A stretch of 64,000 nt of DNA from Chloroflexota bacterium (GTDB taxonomy: Bacteria; Chloroflexota; Dehalococcoidia; Bin125). Below the pieces are notes generated by a model. That model was not told the DNA's origin. It did not search any database and worked only from the letters and a program-made list of their open reading frames with translations. Shown here one piece after another: positions 26,190 through 34,749 of this stretch (the stretch's first letter is position 1; each line of letters starts with the position of its first letter). The stretch lies in NCBI GenBank assembly GCA_009838735.1, contig VXQZ01000008.1, forward strand, positions 36,819 to 100,818, read 5' to 3'. Made by a program: the position numbers and the translations under genes.

Positions 26190-27257
26190 TCAGGAAATTG
26201 AGGCTAACCGCTCTCTTACGTTGGGCAGAATCTCACGCGCGACGCGAACCGTGTAACCATCCTCCGCATCGTCCGGAGCTGGCGGATTCGGAATCGGATG
26301 CAGCACCACGTGCTCAAACTCGATCCCATACGACGCCGCTTCGGTCAGCACACCTACGATTTGCCCCGTGACATCGTCCGCCGTGCCCCGCAGACAGAAC
26401 GCATCGACGTGAGCCTCGCTCAGGAAATCGACAGCTCGCCCCGCCTTGAGCAGGTCCGGATCGTGATGAAAGTCCGGCCATACGCCCGATTCATGCTTCG
26501 ACACTTCCGGATCCGGACCGTCCCAGGTCAGACCCGACGGCCCAAACAGCATCGGCGAGTACTCGTGGTACCCCGCCGCAATCGCCTTGCCCATGATCAG
26601 GGCTTCTTCCGGGTCGTCAACCAGCACGGTGTGGAAAATGATCCCGAGCGGGATCGAAAGCGGATCTCGTCCGGCAGTTTCCGCCCCCCGCCTGATCTTC
26701 GAAACGGTGTCGGCAATCGTCGCTCGATGGGTTCCGACCCGCATGAAGACCCCGTCTGCCACGCGCCCGCCCATCTCCAGCGTCCGAGGACCACCGGCCG
26801 TCAACCAGACCGGCACCGGTCGATGAAACGGCAGGTACGACGGACGCTCCGCCCCGACCTCAACCTCTTCTCCGGCCAACAGCGACCGCATCAGTACGAT
26901 CGCGTCTTCCATCTCGGCAACCCTCGCCGGACGCAACCCGCTCAGCCGGACCGCCGTATCGCCGGCGCCAAACCCGAGCGCGACCCTGCCCGGCGCCAGC
27001 TCGTCGATCGTCGCAATCGACGACGCCGTCACCGACGGATGCCGGGTGATCGGATTGACCAGCAACGTGCCCAATCGGATCGATTCCGTCGCCTGCGCCG
27101 CGGCAGCGAGCAGGACGTACGTATCCCGCCGCCGAAGCTGCGAGTCGGGCAACCAGGCGCAGTCCCAGCCAAGAGACTCAAGCCTCGCAACATCAACCGC
27201 GAACCGTGCAGGAGATTCCGCGTCCTGCCGGTTGATGCCGAACTTGGGGATCCGCAC
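26190..27257 (-). CDS. Luciferase-like (LLM class) flavin-dependent oxidoreductase
   Basis: This encodes 355 residues with a TIM-barrel luciferase-like fold. Recognisable parts are L-G-W-D-C-A-W-L-P-D-S near 30-40, I-R-L-G-T-L-L-V-N-P-I-T-R-H-P near 60-75, and A-P-G-R-V-A-L-G-F-G-A-G-D-T near 90-100. This arrangement resembles the F420-dependent methylene-tetrahydromethanopterin reductase branch. The cofactor, F420 or FMN, cannot be told from sequence alone. It is one of three LLM enzymes in the window. It lies just downstream of the D-aminoacylase-like gene on the same strand and may be co-transcribed with it. Confidence 0.9.
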   Translation of the reverse strand: MRIPKFGINRQDAESPARFAVDVARLESLGWDCAWLPDSQLRRRDTYVLLAAAAQATESIRLGTLLVNPITRHPSVTASSIATIDELAPGRVALGFGAGDTAVRLSGLRPARVAEMEDAIVLMRSLLAGEEVEVGAERPSYLPFHRPVPVWLTAGGPRTLEMGGRVADGVFMRVGTHRATIADTVSKIRRGAETAGRDPLSIPLGIIFHTVLVDDPEEALIMGKAIAAGYHEYSPMLFGPSGLTWDGPDPEVSKHESGVWPDFHHDPDLLKAGRAVDFLSEAHVDAFCLRGTADDVTGQIVGVLTEAASYGIEFEHVVLHPIPNPPAPDDAEDGYTVRVAREILPNVRERLASIS

Positions 27258-27263
27258 GACGCG

Positions 27264-28973
27264 TTAGACCGAGGTCAACACCTGACCCGTCGTCACACCG
27301 GTCGGTTCACCGTCGCGCATCGTGATCCCGCCGTTGACGATCGACATGTGGTAGCCCCGGGCCTTCTGCACCAGGCGGCGCTGACCGGCCGGAAGATCGT
27401 GCTCAACCGTCGGGTGCTCGGGACCGACCGTGTCGAGGTCGAACAGAATCATGTCGGCCTTGTAGCCGCGACGCAGCAGACCGCGGTCGGGCAGCTCCCA
27501 GGCCGTCGCCATGTCCCAGGTCAGGTACTTGACGCCCTGCTCGAGCGTAACCTCGCCCGAGTTGCGCACCCAGTGCGAGAGCACATGAGTCTGCAGCGAC
27601 GAGTCCATGATCTGCGACACGTGCGCGCCGCCATCCGAGAACGTCACCAGCGAGCGCGGCTCGCGCATGATCTCCAGCACCGTGTCCTGGTTCTCGTTGG
27701 CCAGCGGCACCATGTAGAGCGTGTCCAGCGCCTGCTCGACGCCGACGTCGATCATCGTCTTGACCGGGTCTTCTTCGCGCTCGCGAGCGACCTCGCCCAG
27801 CCGCCGGTTGGGCGTGCCGTCGACGTGATCAAGGATGAACACCCAGTCCCAGTCCGACGGCTTGCGCGCCTGCGCCGGCATCACCGTCGAGAAGTCCTCT
27901 TCCTCGGTGTTGGCGATGTGCACGAGCTGCTCCACGACATCCGGGTCCTGCAGCAGCGTCATCTGCTCGTCCAGCGGCAGCTTGCGGATGTCTCGCCACA
28001 TCGAGAGCCGGTCGAACGGCATCTCGGTCTGCCACGACCAGTTGGTGCAGAGCTCGCGCGAGTGGGCCTGACCGAACATCCGGCCGCCCTCGCCCGCCGC
28101 CTCCTGAGCGCGGTCGAAGAACCGCTTCCAGGTGCCCGGCTCGGCTCGGCGGCTGTGCAGCGCCGGGAAGAACATCGGTCGGCCGGACTCAATCGCCAGG
28201 TCGCGGAAGCGTCGCTCGTAGTGATTCGGATCGTCCGGGTCCTGACCCATCGTCGGCTCGCCGCTGATCTCCACGACGCCGCGGTTGATCTCGCTCAGCG
28301 CCATCACCAGCGTCCGCACTTCGTCCCAGCTCGCCAGCCGCGACGGCACCGGTGCGCCCTCGCGCGTCTTGTGCGCCGGGGAGCGAGTGGTCGAGAGTCC
28401 CATCCCGCCGGCCAGCACGCCCTCGTTGAGGATCTCGGCCATCTGGCCAATCTCCTCGTCCGAGGCCGGGTCGGTAAAGGCGCGATCGCGCATCACGTAC
28501 GTGCGCAGCGCCGTGTGTCCCACGTAGCCGCCGTAGTTGATCCCCTTGGGCTTGTCCTGCAGGAACTGCATGAACTCGGGGAACGTCTGCCAGGTCCAGT
28601 CGACGCCCACCCGCTGCGCGGCGGCGGGAATATCCTCGACCGCCTCCAGCGTGCGCATCAGGATGTCCTGGTCATCGGGATGGCAGGGCGCCAGCGTGAA
28701 GCCGCAGTTGCCCATGATCACCGAGGTCACGCCGTGGTAGCAGCTCGACGTCCCGTACGGGTCCCAGGAAATCTGCGCGTCGAAGTGCGTGTGCCCGTCG
28801 ATGAAGCCCGGCGAGACGATCAGCCCGCGAGCATCAACCTCCTCCGTGCCCTTCTCCGGGATCCGCCCAATCGAGGCAATTCGGTCGCCTTCAATCGCAA
28901 TGTCCGCCTGGTACCGGGGAGCCCCGGAACCATCCACAATGGTCCCGCCCCGGATCACGATGTCGTAGGTCAT
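27264..28973 (-). CDS. Amidohydrolase family 3 (N-acyl-D-amino-acid deacylase-like)
   Basis: This encodes 569 residues from ATG 28973. The protein opens with the urease-type small beta domain (V-I-R-G-G-T-I-V-D-G-S-G) and the metal motif G-H-T-H-F-D near residues 62-67. It has G-N-C-G-F-T near 93 and a late F-S-D-G-G-A-H segment containing a catalytic Asp. This is the layout of D-aminoacylases and related amidohydrolase 3 enzymes. The actual amide or carbamate substrate is unknown. The stop is 6 bases before the start of the LLM gene, so the two genes probably form an operon. Confidence 0.92.
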   Translation of the reverse strand: MTYDIVIRGGTIVDGSGAPRYQADIAIEGDRIASIGRIPEKGTEEVDARGLIVSPGFIDGHTHFDAQISWDPYGTSSCYHGVTSVIMGNCGFTLAPCHPDDQDILMRTLEAVEDIPAAAQRVGVDWTWQTFPEFMQFLQDKPKGINYGGYVGHTALRTYVMRDRAFTDPASDEEIGQMAEILNEGVLAGGMGLSTTRSPAHKTREGAPVPSRLASWDEVRTLVMALSEINRGVVEISGEPTMGQDPDDPNHYERRFRDLAIESGRPMFFPALHSRRAEPGTWKRFFDRAQEAAGEGGRMFGQAHSRELCTNWSWQTEMPFDRLSMWRDIRKLPLDEQMTLLQDPDVVEQLVHIANTEEEDFSTVMPAQARKPSDWDWVFILDHVDGTPNRRLGEVAREREEDPVKTMIDVGVEQALDTLYMVPLANENQDTVLEIMREPRSLVTFSDGGAHVSQIMDSSLQTHVLSHWVRNSGEVTLEQGVKYLTWDMATAWELPDRGLLRRGYKADMILFDLDTVGPEHPTVEHDLPAGQRRLVQKARGYHMSIVNGGITMRDGEPTGVTTGQVLTSV

Positions 28974-29033
28974 GCTCAACTCAATCCATCGAACGTTCAG
29001 GTTCCGCCCATGCTAACCAATCGCGATCCTTGT

Positions 29034-29052
29034 TCCCCGACTTGATCGGGGA
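29034..29052. repeat. Small palindrome in intergenic region
   Basis: TCCCCGA (29034-29040) pairs with TCGGGGA (29046-29052) around CTTGA. It belongs to the same loose family as the palindromes at 11358-11380 and 39895-39911. It lies between the divergent amidohydrolase gene and the small gene at 29246. Confidence 0.55.
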
Positions 29053-29134
29053 CCAGCCCCACACTCCCTCCATTGCTCTCTCCCGTGCTGCAGAACCACC
29101 CCGCCCGTTTGCTCCGCGGGATCGCGGCGGACCC

Positions 29135-29178
29135 TTCTCCCCCCGCTCCAGGGGGGAGATGCCGCAGGCAGAGGGGGG
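29135..29178. repeat. GC-rich REP-like palindromic element (copy 2, inverted)
   Basis: A perfect eight-base stem, CTCCCCCC (29137-29144) with GGGGGGAG (29151-29158), is followed by a TGCC/GGCA mini-hairpin and an AGAGGGGGGC tract. Read on the other strand, the order and sequence match the element at 10025-10077 (C-rich tract, small hairpin, CATCTCCCCCC, stem). Confidence 0.65.
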
Positions 29179-29245
29179 CACGCTCCACACCGCATCTCAG
29201 CTACCCTCCCCACGACGGAACACCGCCACAGAGGGAAGCCGCCCC

Positions 29246-29662
29246 ATGGTCAACCGCTCACCTCTGATCCTGCCGCCCGGCGCCGTTCCGGCTGCACCGA
29301 CGCCAACTCCTTCCGGCCCGCCGTTCGACCGCAACTTCTTCGAGTCCGTCCTGCCCAGCGCGATCCAGTCCTACTGCTCCCAGGTCTCATGCACCATGCC
29401 GCTGGTTCAGGTCTTCACCGCCGACGGCGCCCGTCACTACATCCGAGCCATCTCCGGCGTCACCGACCAGTGGGTCGCGCTGCATACCCAGGAAGAACTC
29501 AACGAGCAGCCCGTCCAGGTCTTCATCCCCTACGCCACCGTCATCCGGGTCGAGATCCACCCCGACCTCAGCCCCGACCTCCGCCGCTTCGGCTTCCTCG
29601 CCGGGACAACGCCGGAATCAGCAGCCCAGATCGCCTCAGGAGAACCTGAAGCGCCAGACTGA
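29246..29662 (+). CDS. Hypothetical protein
   Basis: This encodes 138 residues beginning at ATG 29246. The first 25 residues are Pro-rich and look disordered. The rest (about 28-125) is a compact alpha/beta region with two Cys (S-Y-C-S-Q-V-S-C) and I-P-Y-A-T-V-I-R-V-E-I. No signal peptide, membrane segment or known family is recognised. GC-rich third positions and a GAGGGAAG purine run before the start support it as a real gene. Confidence 0.6.
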   Translation: MVNRSPLILPPGAVPAAPTPTPSGPPFDRNFFESVLPSAIQSYCSQVSCTMPLVQVFTADGARHYIRAISGVTDQWVALHTQEELNEQPVQVFIPYATVIRVEIHPDLSPDLRRFGFLAGTTPESAAQIASGEPEAPD

Positions 29663-29710
29663 GGTCACGCCACCGTGTCCATCCGTCTGCCGTCGGCCCA
29701 GCCGGGGACA

Positions 29711-30079
29711 TCACTGCGATGGTTGCGGATGACGCGGCTCGTAGAGGGTGACCTCGACGCCACCGGGAAACTCAAACGTCGTGACCAGGCCGAAGCCCTG
29801 ATCGACAACCGGCGAGGTAAAGACCACGCCCCGCTCCTCGAGCTCGGCCATCGTCGCCTCCAGGTCGTCGCACCAGAACGAGATGTCGTGGCGCGGCTCG
29901 TCGCCGGGGTGGAAGGCGAACTCAGCCTTCGGCGCGGCGAAGATCAGCCAGCCGTCCCCGGCGTCGACTGATGAGAGCCCCAGCTTCTCCTGAACGAAGG
30001 CCCTCGCCGCCTCCGCCTCGGGCGTGAAGAAAATGCCATGCATGCCCGTGATCATGTCGTCCCCGCTCTCGTACGCCAT
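29711..30079 (-). CDS. VOC (glyoxalase/dioxygenase fold) protein
   Basis: This encodes 122 residues. The early F-F-T-P-E-A-E-A-A-R-A-F segment, the D-I-S-F-W-C-D-D-L strand and the final F-P-G-G-V-E-V-T-L-Y-E-P follow the beta-alpha-beta-beta-beta pattern of VOC proteins. The last motif contains the usual metal-ligand Glu. Function cannot be assigned beyond the fold; options include an isomerase, dioxygenase or antibiotic-binding protein. An internal Met at residue 9 is an alternative start. Confidence 0.82.
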   Translation of the reverse strand: MAYESGDDMITGMHGIFFTPEAEAARAFVQEKLGLSSVDAGDGWLIFAAPKAEFAFHPGDEPRHDISFWCDDLEATMAELEERGVVFTSPVVDQGFGLVTTFEFPGGVEVTLYEPRHPQPSQ

Positions 30080-31045
30080 CGGCGGCCCGTCTGACGCTGC
30101 CTAGACCTCAAGACCCTGGCGGGCTGCTCCTGCTTCCACGCTACAGGGTTGCATCAGGCCCTCAGGCCACCATTCGAACCCGGACGACCGCAACGAGATG
30201 ACCTGGCCCCCACGTTCGATTTGTTCGTGCATCTCGCACTGGAGAGTCGCGCGATCGTCGCCCTCGGCCTCCACGCCGCATGGGTCGCCGAAATCCGCCG
30301 AGCCCTCTCCGTGGAACACTCCGTCACCAACCGCCGCTTCGGATCCTGAACGGGTAGCCCTTTCTACATTCGTCATCGCACATCTGTACTACAATGTTGG
30401 TATGAATTGGCTCCTTTCCGCGCCGCAGATCAACCGACTGGCCGACCTGGTCCGACTTGCCTCAACCGCGGACGATCACGCCAAGTTTCCGTTCGCCGCG
30501 AACGCGCCACCGCCTGGGACGACCCTCACCTTCGCCTGCCGCCCGAGGCGCCGCCACTCGAACACCACCGTCCAAAACCAACCAGAATCGACCAAAATCA
30601 ACCACCCCAAACGCACGATCTCCAGCGCTCAGCGGGTTTTTCGACGAAACGCGCCTGAGAAATTTTTTCGCTCCAACCACCCAACCGCGAAGCACACCCG
30701 ACCCCCAGCCGACCGTTCGCCAGACCCCGATCGCCGTCGAACAGGATCGAACAGGACCGAACACCACCGAACGCCCAATCGCACGATCTTCAGCGCTCAT
30801 CAGTACTTCAGCACAAACGCGCGCGAGAATTCCTCTGGCACCGAGCACCAGACCGCCGGGGTCACTGGACCACAGGTCGCCCCTTCACCAGATCTTCAAC
30901 GCCGTCGAGCAGGATCGAACGCCATCGAACGGAACCGAACAGCACCGAACGCCCGAACGCAGCATTTCCAGCGCACAGCGGCACTTCCGCCGCAACACGC
31001 CCGAAAATCTCTGCGCCCCGAACGCTCCGAACAGGAGGCGGCAAC
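30080..31045. other. Long non-coding stretch with degenerate tandem repeats
   Basis: This 966-base stretch holds no gene that I can support. From 30149 to 30349 a short plus-strand frame ends in E-I-R-R-A-L-S-V and could be the remnant of a gene. A frame starting at ATG 30402 reads M-N-W-L-L-S-A-P-Q-I but soon enters the repeats and changes character. From about 30565 to 31030 the sequence is a set of diverged repeats. The stretch lies between the VOC gene and the alcohol dehydrogenase. Confidence 0.55.
30565..31030 (+). repeat. Three diverged ~165-bp repeats containing 10-bp TCGAAC-type units
   Basis: Three successive units start near 30565, 30730 and 30897. Each begins with a run of ten-base units (for example AGGATCGAAC, AGGACCGAAC, ACCACCGAAC). 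A conserved block follows, read as GCACGATC-T-CAGCGCTCA in the first two and as GCAGCATTTCCAGCGCACAG in the third, and then a CACAAACGCGCG-like segment. The decamers match, in inverted orientation, those at 9670-9810. Frame is not kept between copies, so the repeat appears to be a DNA or RNA feature, not a protein one. Confidence 0.6.
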
Positions 31046-32074
31046 CTACAACGAGTTGTCTTCGTGCGGAGTGACCATGATCTTGCAGTGCTCCTCCGGA
31101 TCGCCGAGCGTCTCGAAGGCTCCGGCGACTCCGTCCAGACCGACCCGGCCGGTCACGATTGGGCCTGGCTGAATGCCTCCGTCGGTGATCGCGTCGAGCG
31201 TCTCCGCGTACTCCTGCGGCGTGTAGCCGAGGACGAATTGCAGCTGAATCTCCTTCTCGATCCCGGCCATCGGGACGATCGTGTCATCTTGCATGCAGAC
31301 GCCGACGATCACCAGGCGACCGCCCCGCGACGGCGCCTCACGCATCAACAGAGCGATGGTGCCCTGCACACCGATCGCGTCGAACATCACGACCTCGCTG
31401 CCCGGCGTGTAGCCACGCTGTTCAAGGACGGACATCGGCGGCGCTTCGCGCGGGTCGACCACCACGTCGGCGCCCATGATCCCGGCCAGCTCTCGGCGGC
31501 GCGGCGAGAAGTCGGAGGCGACAATCGTGCCCGCGCCCTCGTTGCGCAGGCTGGCAATCGTGGCCAGTCCGACCGGTCCGCAGCCGTACACGACGGTTGG
31601 CTCGCCGCCGCTGATCTGTCCCATTCGCACCGCGTGCATGCCGACCGCCATCGGCTCGGTCGTGGCCGCATGCTCGGTCGCCACGTTGTCCGCGACCGGC
31701 AGCAGCATCGACGCGTCGAGCACCATGTACTCGCTGTATCCGCCGGGAAAGTCGTTGCTGTAGGCCCCTCGGGTGGGTACCGAGGTAATCCGGTCGCCGA
31801 TCCCGACCGGACCACTGGTGTTCGGTCCGTAGGCGACAACCTCGCAGCAAAACTCATGGCCCATGATGATGTCGCGGTCCAGGTCGGGCGTGAAGCGCCC
31901 GTTGCCGGATTCCATCGATCCCTTGACGATCTCGGGTCCAAACCTGACGAAGTGCAGATCGGAGCCGCAGATGCCGCAGGCCAGCACCTTGACCAGCGCT
32001 TCGCCCTCAGCCGGCTCGGGCTGGGGGACGTCGGCGATTCGAAGTTGTCCATTCCGTGATGCGACTGCGCGCAT
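31046..32074 (-). CDS. Zinc-dependent medium-chain alcohol dehydrogenase
   Basis: This encodes 342 residues of the MDR family. The catalytic-zinc site is seen in G-I-C-G-S-D-L-H (Cys near 35) and I-M-G-H-E-F (His, Glu near 72). A Rossmann motif follows, Y-G-C-G-P-V-G-L-A near 163. The structural four-cysteine zinc lobe is absent. That places it near sorbitol/threonine dehydrogenase-like or glutathione-independent members, not classical ADH. The substrate is unknown. GGAGAGGAG lies before the start. Confidence 0.9.
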   Translation of the reverse strand: MRAVASRNGQLRIADVPQPEPAEGEALVKVLACGICGSDLHFVRFGPEIVKGSMESGNGRFTPDLDRDIIMGHEFCCEVVAYGPNTSGPVGIGDRITSVPTRGAYSNDFPGGYSEYMVLDASMLLPVADNVATEHAATTEPMAVGMHAVRMGQISGGEPTVVYGCGPVGLATIASLRNEGAGTIVASDFSPRRRELAGIMGADVVVDPREAPPMSVLEQRGYTPGSEVVMFDAIGVQGTIALLMREAPSRGGRLVIVGVCMQDDTIVPMAGIEKEIQLQFVLGYTPQEYAETLDAITDGGIQPGPIVTGRVGLDGVAGAFETLGDPEEHCKIMVTPHEDNSL

Positions 32075-32170
32075 GGCAAGCTCCTCTCCAGGACCCTGGC
32101 TGTTCTCAGATCGGGTGCAGGCTAGCCGCTAGCCTGCGTCTCAGTTGAGGGATGGAAGAGGAACCGCGAC

Positions 32171-32536
32171 ATGGCCGACTTCGACGCATTGCAGCGCGCG
32201 TACCGTGCGACCGACGGCTGGGTCCATCTGACCATCACAACCGACGACGAGTGGCAGCGGCTACGCGACACCCTCGGCGAAGCCGCCCTCGCCGATCACA
32301 TGTGGGATCACCACGAACGGCACCCGGCCGACGGCGAGGCCTACCGTCCCGAGTTCCAGCTCCAGGTCGAGGACGATCCCCGCTTCGCCACCGCCGAACT
32401 TCGCCTCCACAACGCCGCAGAACTCTCAACCGTGATCACCGAGGCCCTGCGCAACCGGACCCAGAAGGAATGGGTCGACCTCTTCGAAGCCCGCGGCGTC
32501 CCGCACGAGATCAGAACGCCGGCCGGAACCCGCTGA
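32171..32536 (+). CDS. Short protein resembling the C-terminal part of a CaiB/BaiF CoA-transferase
   Basis: This encodes 121 residues with a GGAAGAGG site before the ATG. G-W-V-H-L-T-I-T-T-D-D-E-W-Q-R-L-R matches the family III pattern of G-W-x-x-[LI] followed by W-x-x-L. D-D-P-R-F-A-T-A-E-L-R with a later R-T-Q-K-E-W-V-D-L-F-E-A-R-G-V-P matches the C-terminal small domain. A complete enzyme would have about 400 residues, and the N-terminal catalytic half is missing. It may be a decayed gene that gained a start, or a shortened protein with a new role. It is followed after 12 bases by the Panacea-domain gene. Confidence 0.55.
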   Translation: MADFDALQRAYRATDGWVHLTITTDDEWQRLRDTLGEAALADHMWDHHERHPADGEAYRPEFQLQVEDDPRFATAELRLHNAAELSTVITEALRNRTQKEWVDLFEARGVPHEIRTPAGTR

Positions 32537-32548
32537 ACAGGACAGCGC

Positions 32549-33049
32549 ATGACCACCTTCAAGCCGTTCACCGAAGAACTCGCCGAAGTGAAACTCCGCG
32601 AGCTGCTGATCTACCTCTGCGAGCGCCGGATTACGGCCCGCTCGTTCGGCACCAGCCAACTCAACACGCTGCTCTGCCTGAGCGACTTCCTGCACTACCG
32701 CCGCTACGGAGAATCGATCACCGGGGCCGAGTACGTCGTCGCCGAACACGGACCCTGGCTGGTCAAGTTCGAACTGCATCTGGACCCGCTGATCGACGAC
32801 GGCAAAATCGTCATCCAGTCCTCGGATCTGGGCGGCTTCACACAGTACCGTCCGATGGCCCTGGCCAGCGCCGACCTGTTCGGATTCAACGGTGCTGAAA
32901 TCGCCACCGCCGAACAAGTCCTGCGCGCCACCGAAGACCAATCCGCATCTGAACTCGGCGACCTCGCCCACTCCCTCACCCGCTGGCGAAACGGCAACCT
33001 GGGCGACCCGCTGCCCTACGAGTTGGCGCTCGACACTCAGTCAGGCTGA
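32549..33049 (+). CDS. Panacea-domain (DUF4065-like) protein
   Basis: This encodes 166 residues. The segment L-L-C-L-S-D-F-L-H-Y-R-R-Y-G-E-S-I-T-G-A, followed by E-Y-V-V-A-E-H-G-P-W, is typical of the Panacea domain. That domain is found in SocA-like antitoxins and in phage or mobile-element proteins. No clear toxin gene adjoins it; the upstream neighbour is the CoA-transferase-like fragment. It could be a solitary antitoxin or adaptor. The stop is 4 bases from the convergent ilvC stop. Confidence 0.7.
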   Translation: MTTFKPFTEELAEVKLRELLIYLCERRITARSFGTSQLNTLLCLSDFLHYRRYGESITGAEYVVAEHGPWLVKFELHLDPLIDDGKIVIQSSDLGGFTQYRPMALASADLFGFNGAEIATAEQVLRATEDQSASELGDLAHSLTRWRNGNLGDPLPYELALDTQSG

Positions 33050-33053
33050 GTAG

Positions 33054-34058
33054 CTAGTCCGCCTCTTCGTTGAGCCAGGACATCATGCCTCGGAGCTCGG
33101 CTCCGACTTCTTCGCTGGGGTGACTCGCCGCCCGGGCGCGGAGCTTGTCGAAGCCGGGGCGGCCGGTCTGGTTCTCCATGATCCATTCACGAGCAAAGGT
33201 GCCGTCCTGGATGTCGGAGAGGATCTGCTGCATCCGCGCCTTGACCGACTCGTCGATGATCCTTGTGCCTCGGGTCAGATCGCCGTATTCGGCCGTATCC
33301 GAGACCGAGTAGCGCATGTTGGCGAAGCCGCCTTCGTAGATCAGGTCGACGATCAGTTTGACCTCGTGGATCGTCTCGAAATAGGCGGATTCTGGCTGGT
33401 ACCCCGCCTCGACCAGCGTTTCGAATCCAGCCTGCATCAGCGCGGTGATCCCGCCGCAGAGGACCGACTGCTCGCCGAACAGGTCAGTCTCAGTCTCCTC
33501 AAGGAAGGTCGTCTCGAGCACCCCGGCGCGCGTACCGCCGATGCCCTTGGCGTAGGCCAACGCGACCTCCTTGGCCGTCTCGGAGGCGTCCTGGTGGATG
33601 GCCAGCAGCGCCGGCACGCCGCCGCCCTCTTCGAACACGCGGCGCACCAGGTGGCCGGGACCCTTGGGCGCGATCATGGTCACGTCGACTTCGGGCGGCG
33701 GCATGACCTGGTTGAAGTGAATCGCGAAACCGTGGGCGAACATCAGCGTCTTGCCCTCGGTCATCGTCGGAGCGATGTGCTGGTCGTAGATCGACTTCTG
33801 CACGTGGTCGGGCGTCAGGACCATGACGATGTCGGCAGCTGCGGCTGCGTCGGCGACGGTATCGACCTGGAGTCCGGAGTCCTGGACCTTGGTCCAGCTG
33901 CGAGAACCCGGATAGAGGCCGACAATCACATCACAGCCGGAATCGCGCAGGTTCAGCGCGTGCGCGTGACCCTGCGAGCCAAAGCCGATCACGGCAATCT
34001 TCTTGTCCTTGATCAGATCAAGGTCAGCGTCGGCGTCGTAAAACATCTGGGCGGGCAT
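33054..34058 (-). CDS. ilvC: Ketol-acid reductoisomerase
   Basis: This encodes 334 residues. It catalyses the second step of branched-chain amino-acid synthesis, converting acetolactate to dihydroxyisovalerate with NAD(P)H and Mg. The N-terminal Rossmann domain has [10 protein letters not shown] near residues 23-32. The C-terminal domain carries [12 protein letters not shown] and E-T-I-H-E-V-K, which supply the Mg ligands. The length is that of class I enzymes. It is the last gene of ilvB-ilvN-ilvC, 80 bases after ilvN. Confidence 0.97.
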   Translation of the reverse strand: MPAQMFYDADADLDLIKDKKIAVIGFGSQGHAHALNLRDSGCDVIVGLYPGSRSWTKVQDSGLQVDTVADAAAAADIVMVLTPDHVQKSIYDQHIAPTMTEGKTLMFAHGFAIHFNQVMPPPEVDVTMIAPKGPGHLVRRVFEEGGGVPALLAIHQDASETAKEVALAYAKGIGGTRAGVLETTFLEETETDLFGEQSVLCGGITALMQAGFETLVEAGYQPESAYFETIHEVKLIVDLIYEGGFANMRYSVSDTAEYGDLTRGTRIIDESVKARMQQILSDIQDGTFAREWIMENQTGRPGFDKLRARAASHPSEEVGAELRGMMSWLNEEAD

Positions 34059-34138
34059 ACCAGTCTCCTGCAGTTGAGGTTGGGCGTCTGTGGTTCTTGC
34101 CTGAGTGTAGGCGCGGAGCTGGCTTGAGCCAGTTCCGA

Positions 34139-34726
34139 CTAGTCGCTGGCGAAAGGCAATGCGCCCTCCGGCCGCCGACCGAGCATGGCGCGGATTGCGG
34201 CGGCGGCCTGTTGCGAGTCCGAGATTGCCGGCGGTTTGGTCGTTTCCGTGCCGCGGACCATCGCGACTCGACCGGTGCGCACCATCTCGAGGATGCCGAA
34301 CTGCTCGAACATCTTGACGGCGGCGTCGACTTTGCCCTCGTCGCCGAGCACCTGCACGATCAACGCATCCGCATCGACGTCAACGACATCGGCCCGGAAC
34401 ATCTCAACCATGTCTAGCACTTCGCGTCGATTGAAGTTGGACGCGGAAACCTTGATCAACGCCAATTCGCGATCGACCATCGGTGCGTAGGTGATGTCCT
34501 GGACCGAGACCACATCAATCAGCTTGAATAGCTGGCGGCAGACCTGGTCAACCTGGTGGTCGTCACCGTCGACGACGATCGTCATCCGGCTCAAGCCCGG
34601 TTCTTCGCAATGCCCAACGGTGAGCGACTCAATATTGAATCCTCGTCGGCGGAACAGCGAGGCAACGCGCGCCAGGACGCCGGGGCGGTCCTCGACGTGG
34701 GCGACGATGGTGTTTCGAGAAGCCAT
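34139..34726 (-). CDS. ilvN: Acetolactate synthase small (regulatory) subunit
   Basis: This encodes 195 residues. It starts with an ACT domain ([20 protein letters not shown] near 11-30) that binds valine for feedback inhibition. A C-terminal ALS-SS domain follows. The length is normal for the long IlvH-type subunit. The gap to ilvB is 23 bases, so the two are co-transcribed. It would activate the IlvB catalytic subunit and confer valine sensitivity. Confidence 0.95.
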   Translation of the reverse strand: MASRNTIVAHVEDRPGVLARVASLFRRRGFNIESLTVGHCEEPGLSRMTIVVDGDDHQVDQVCRQLFKLIDVVSVQDITYAPMVDRELALIKVSASNFNRREVLDMVEMFRADVVDVDADALIVQVLGDEGKVDAAVKMFEQFGILEMVRTGRVAMVRGTETTKPPAISDSQQAAAAIRAMLGRRPEGALPFASD

Positions 34727-34749
34727 ACAGTGAATCCCCTTTGCTCGCT

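Noticed and set aside
9568..31030. CRISPR array at either repeat island
   Set aside because: The repeats are short, diverged and contiguous with no constant-length unique spacers, and no cas genes are in the window.
30462..31044. Minus-strand frames with three similar segments (for example S-A-G-D-R-A-F-G)
   Set aside because: The similarity simply reflects the DNA repeats, and the copies fall in different reading frames with stops between them.
30402..31172. Long plus-strand frame starting M-N-W-L-L-S-A-P-Q
   Set aside because: Most of it is the degenerate repeat region, the repeats do not stay in one frame, the composition is unlike a protein, and it overlaps the alcohol dehydrogenase.
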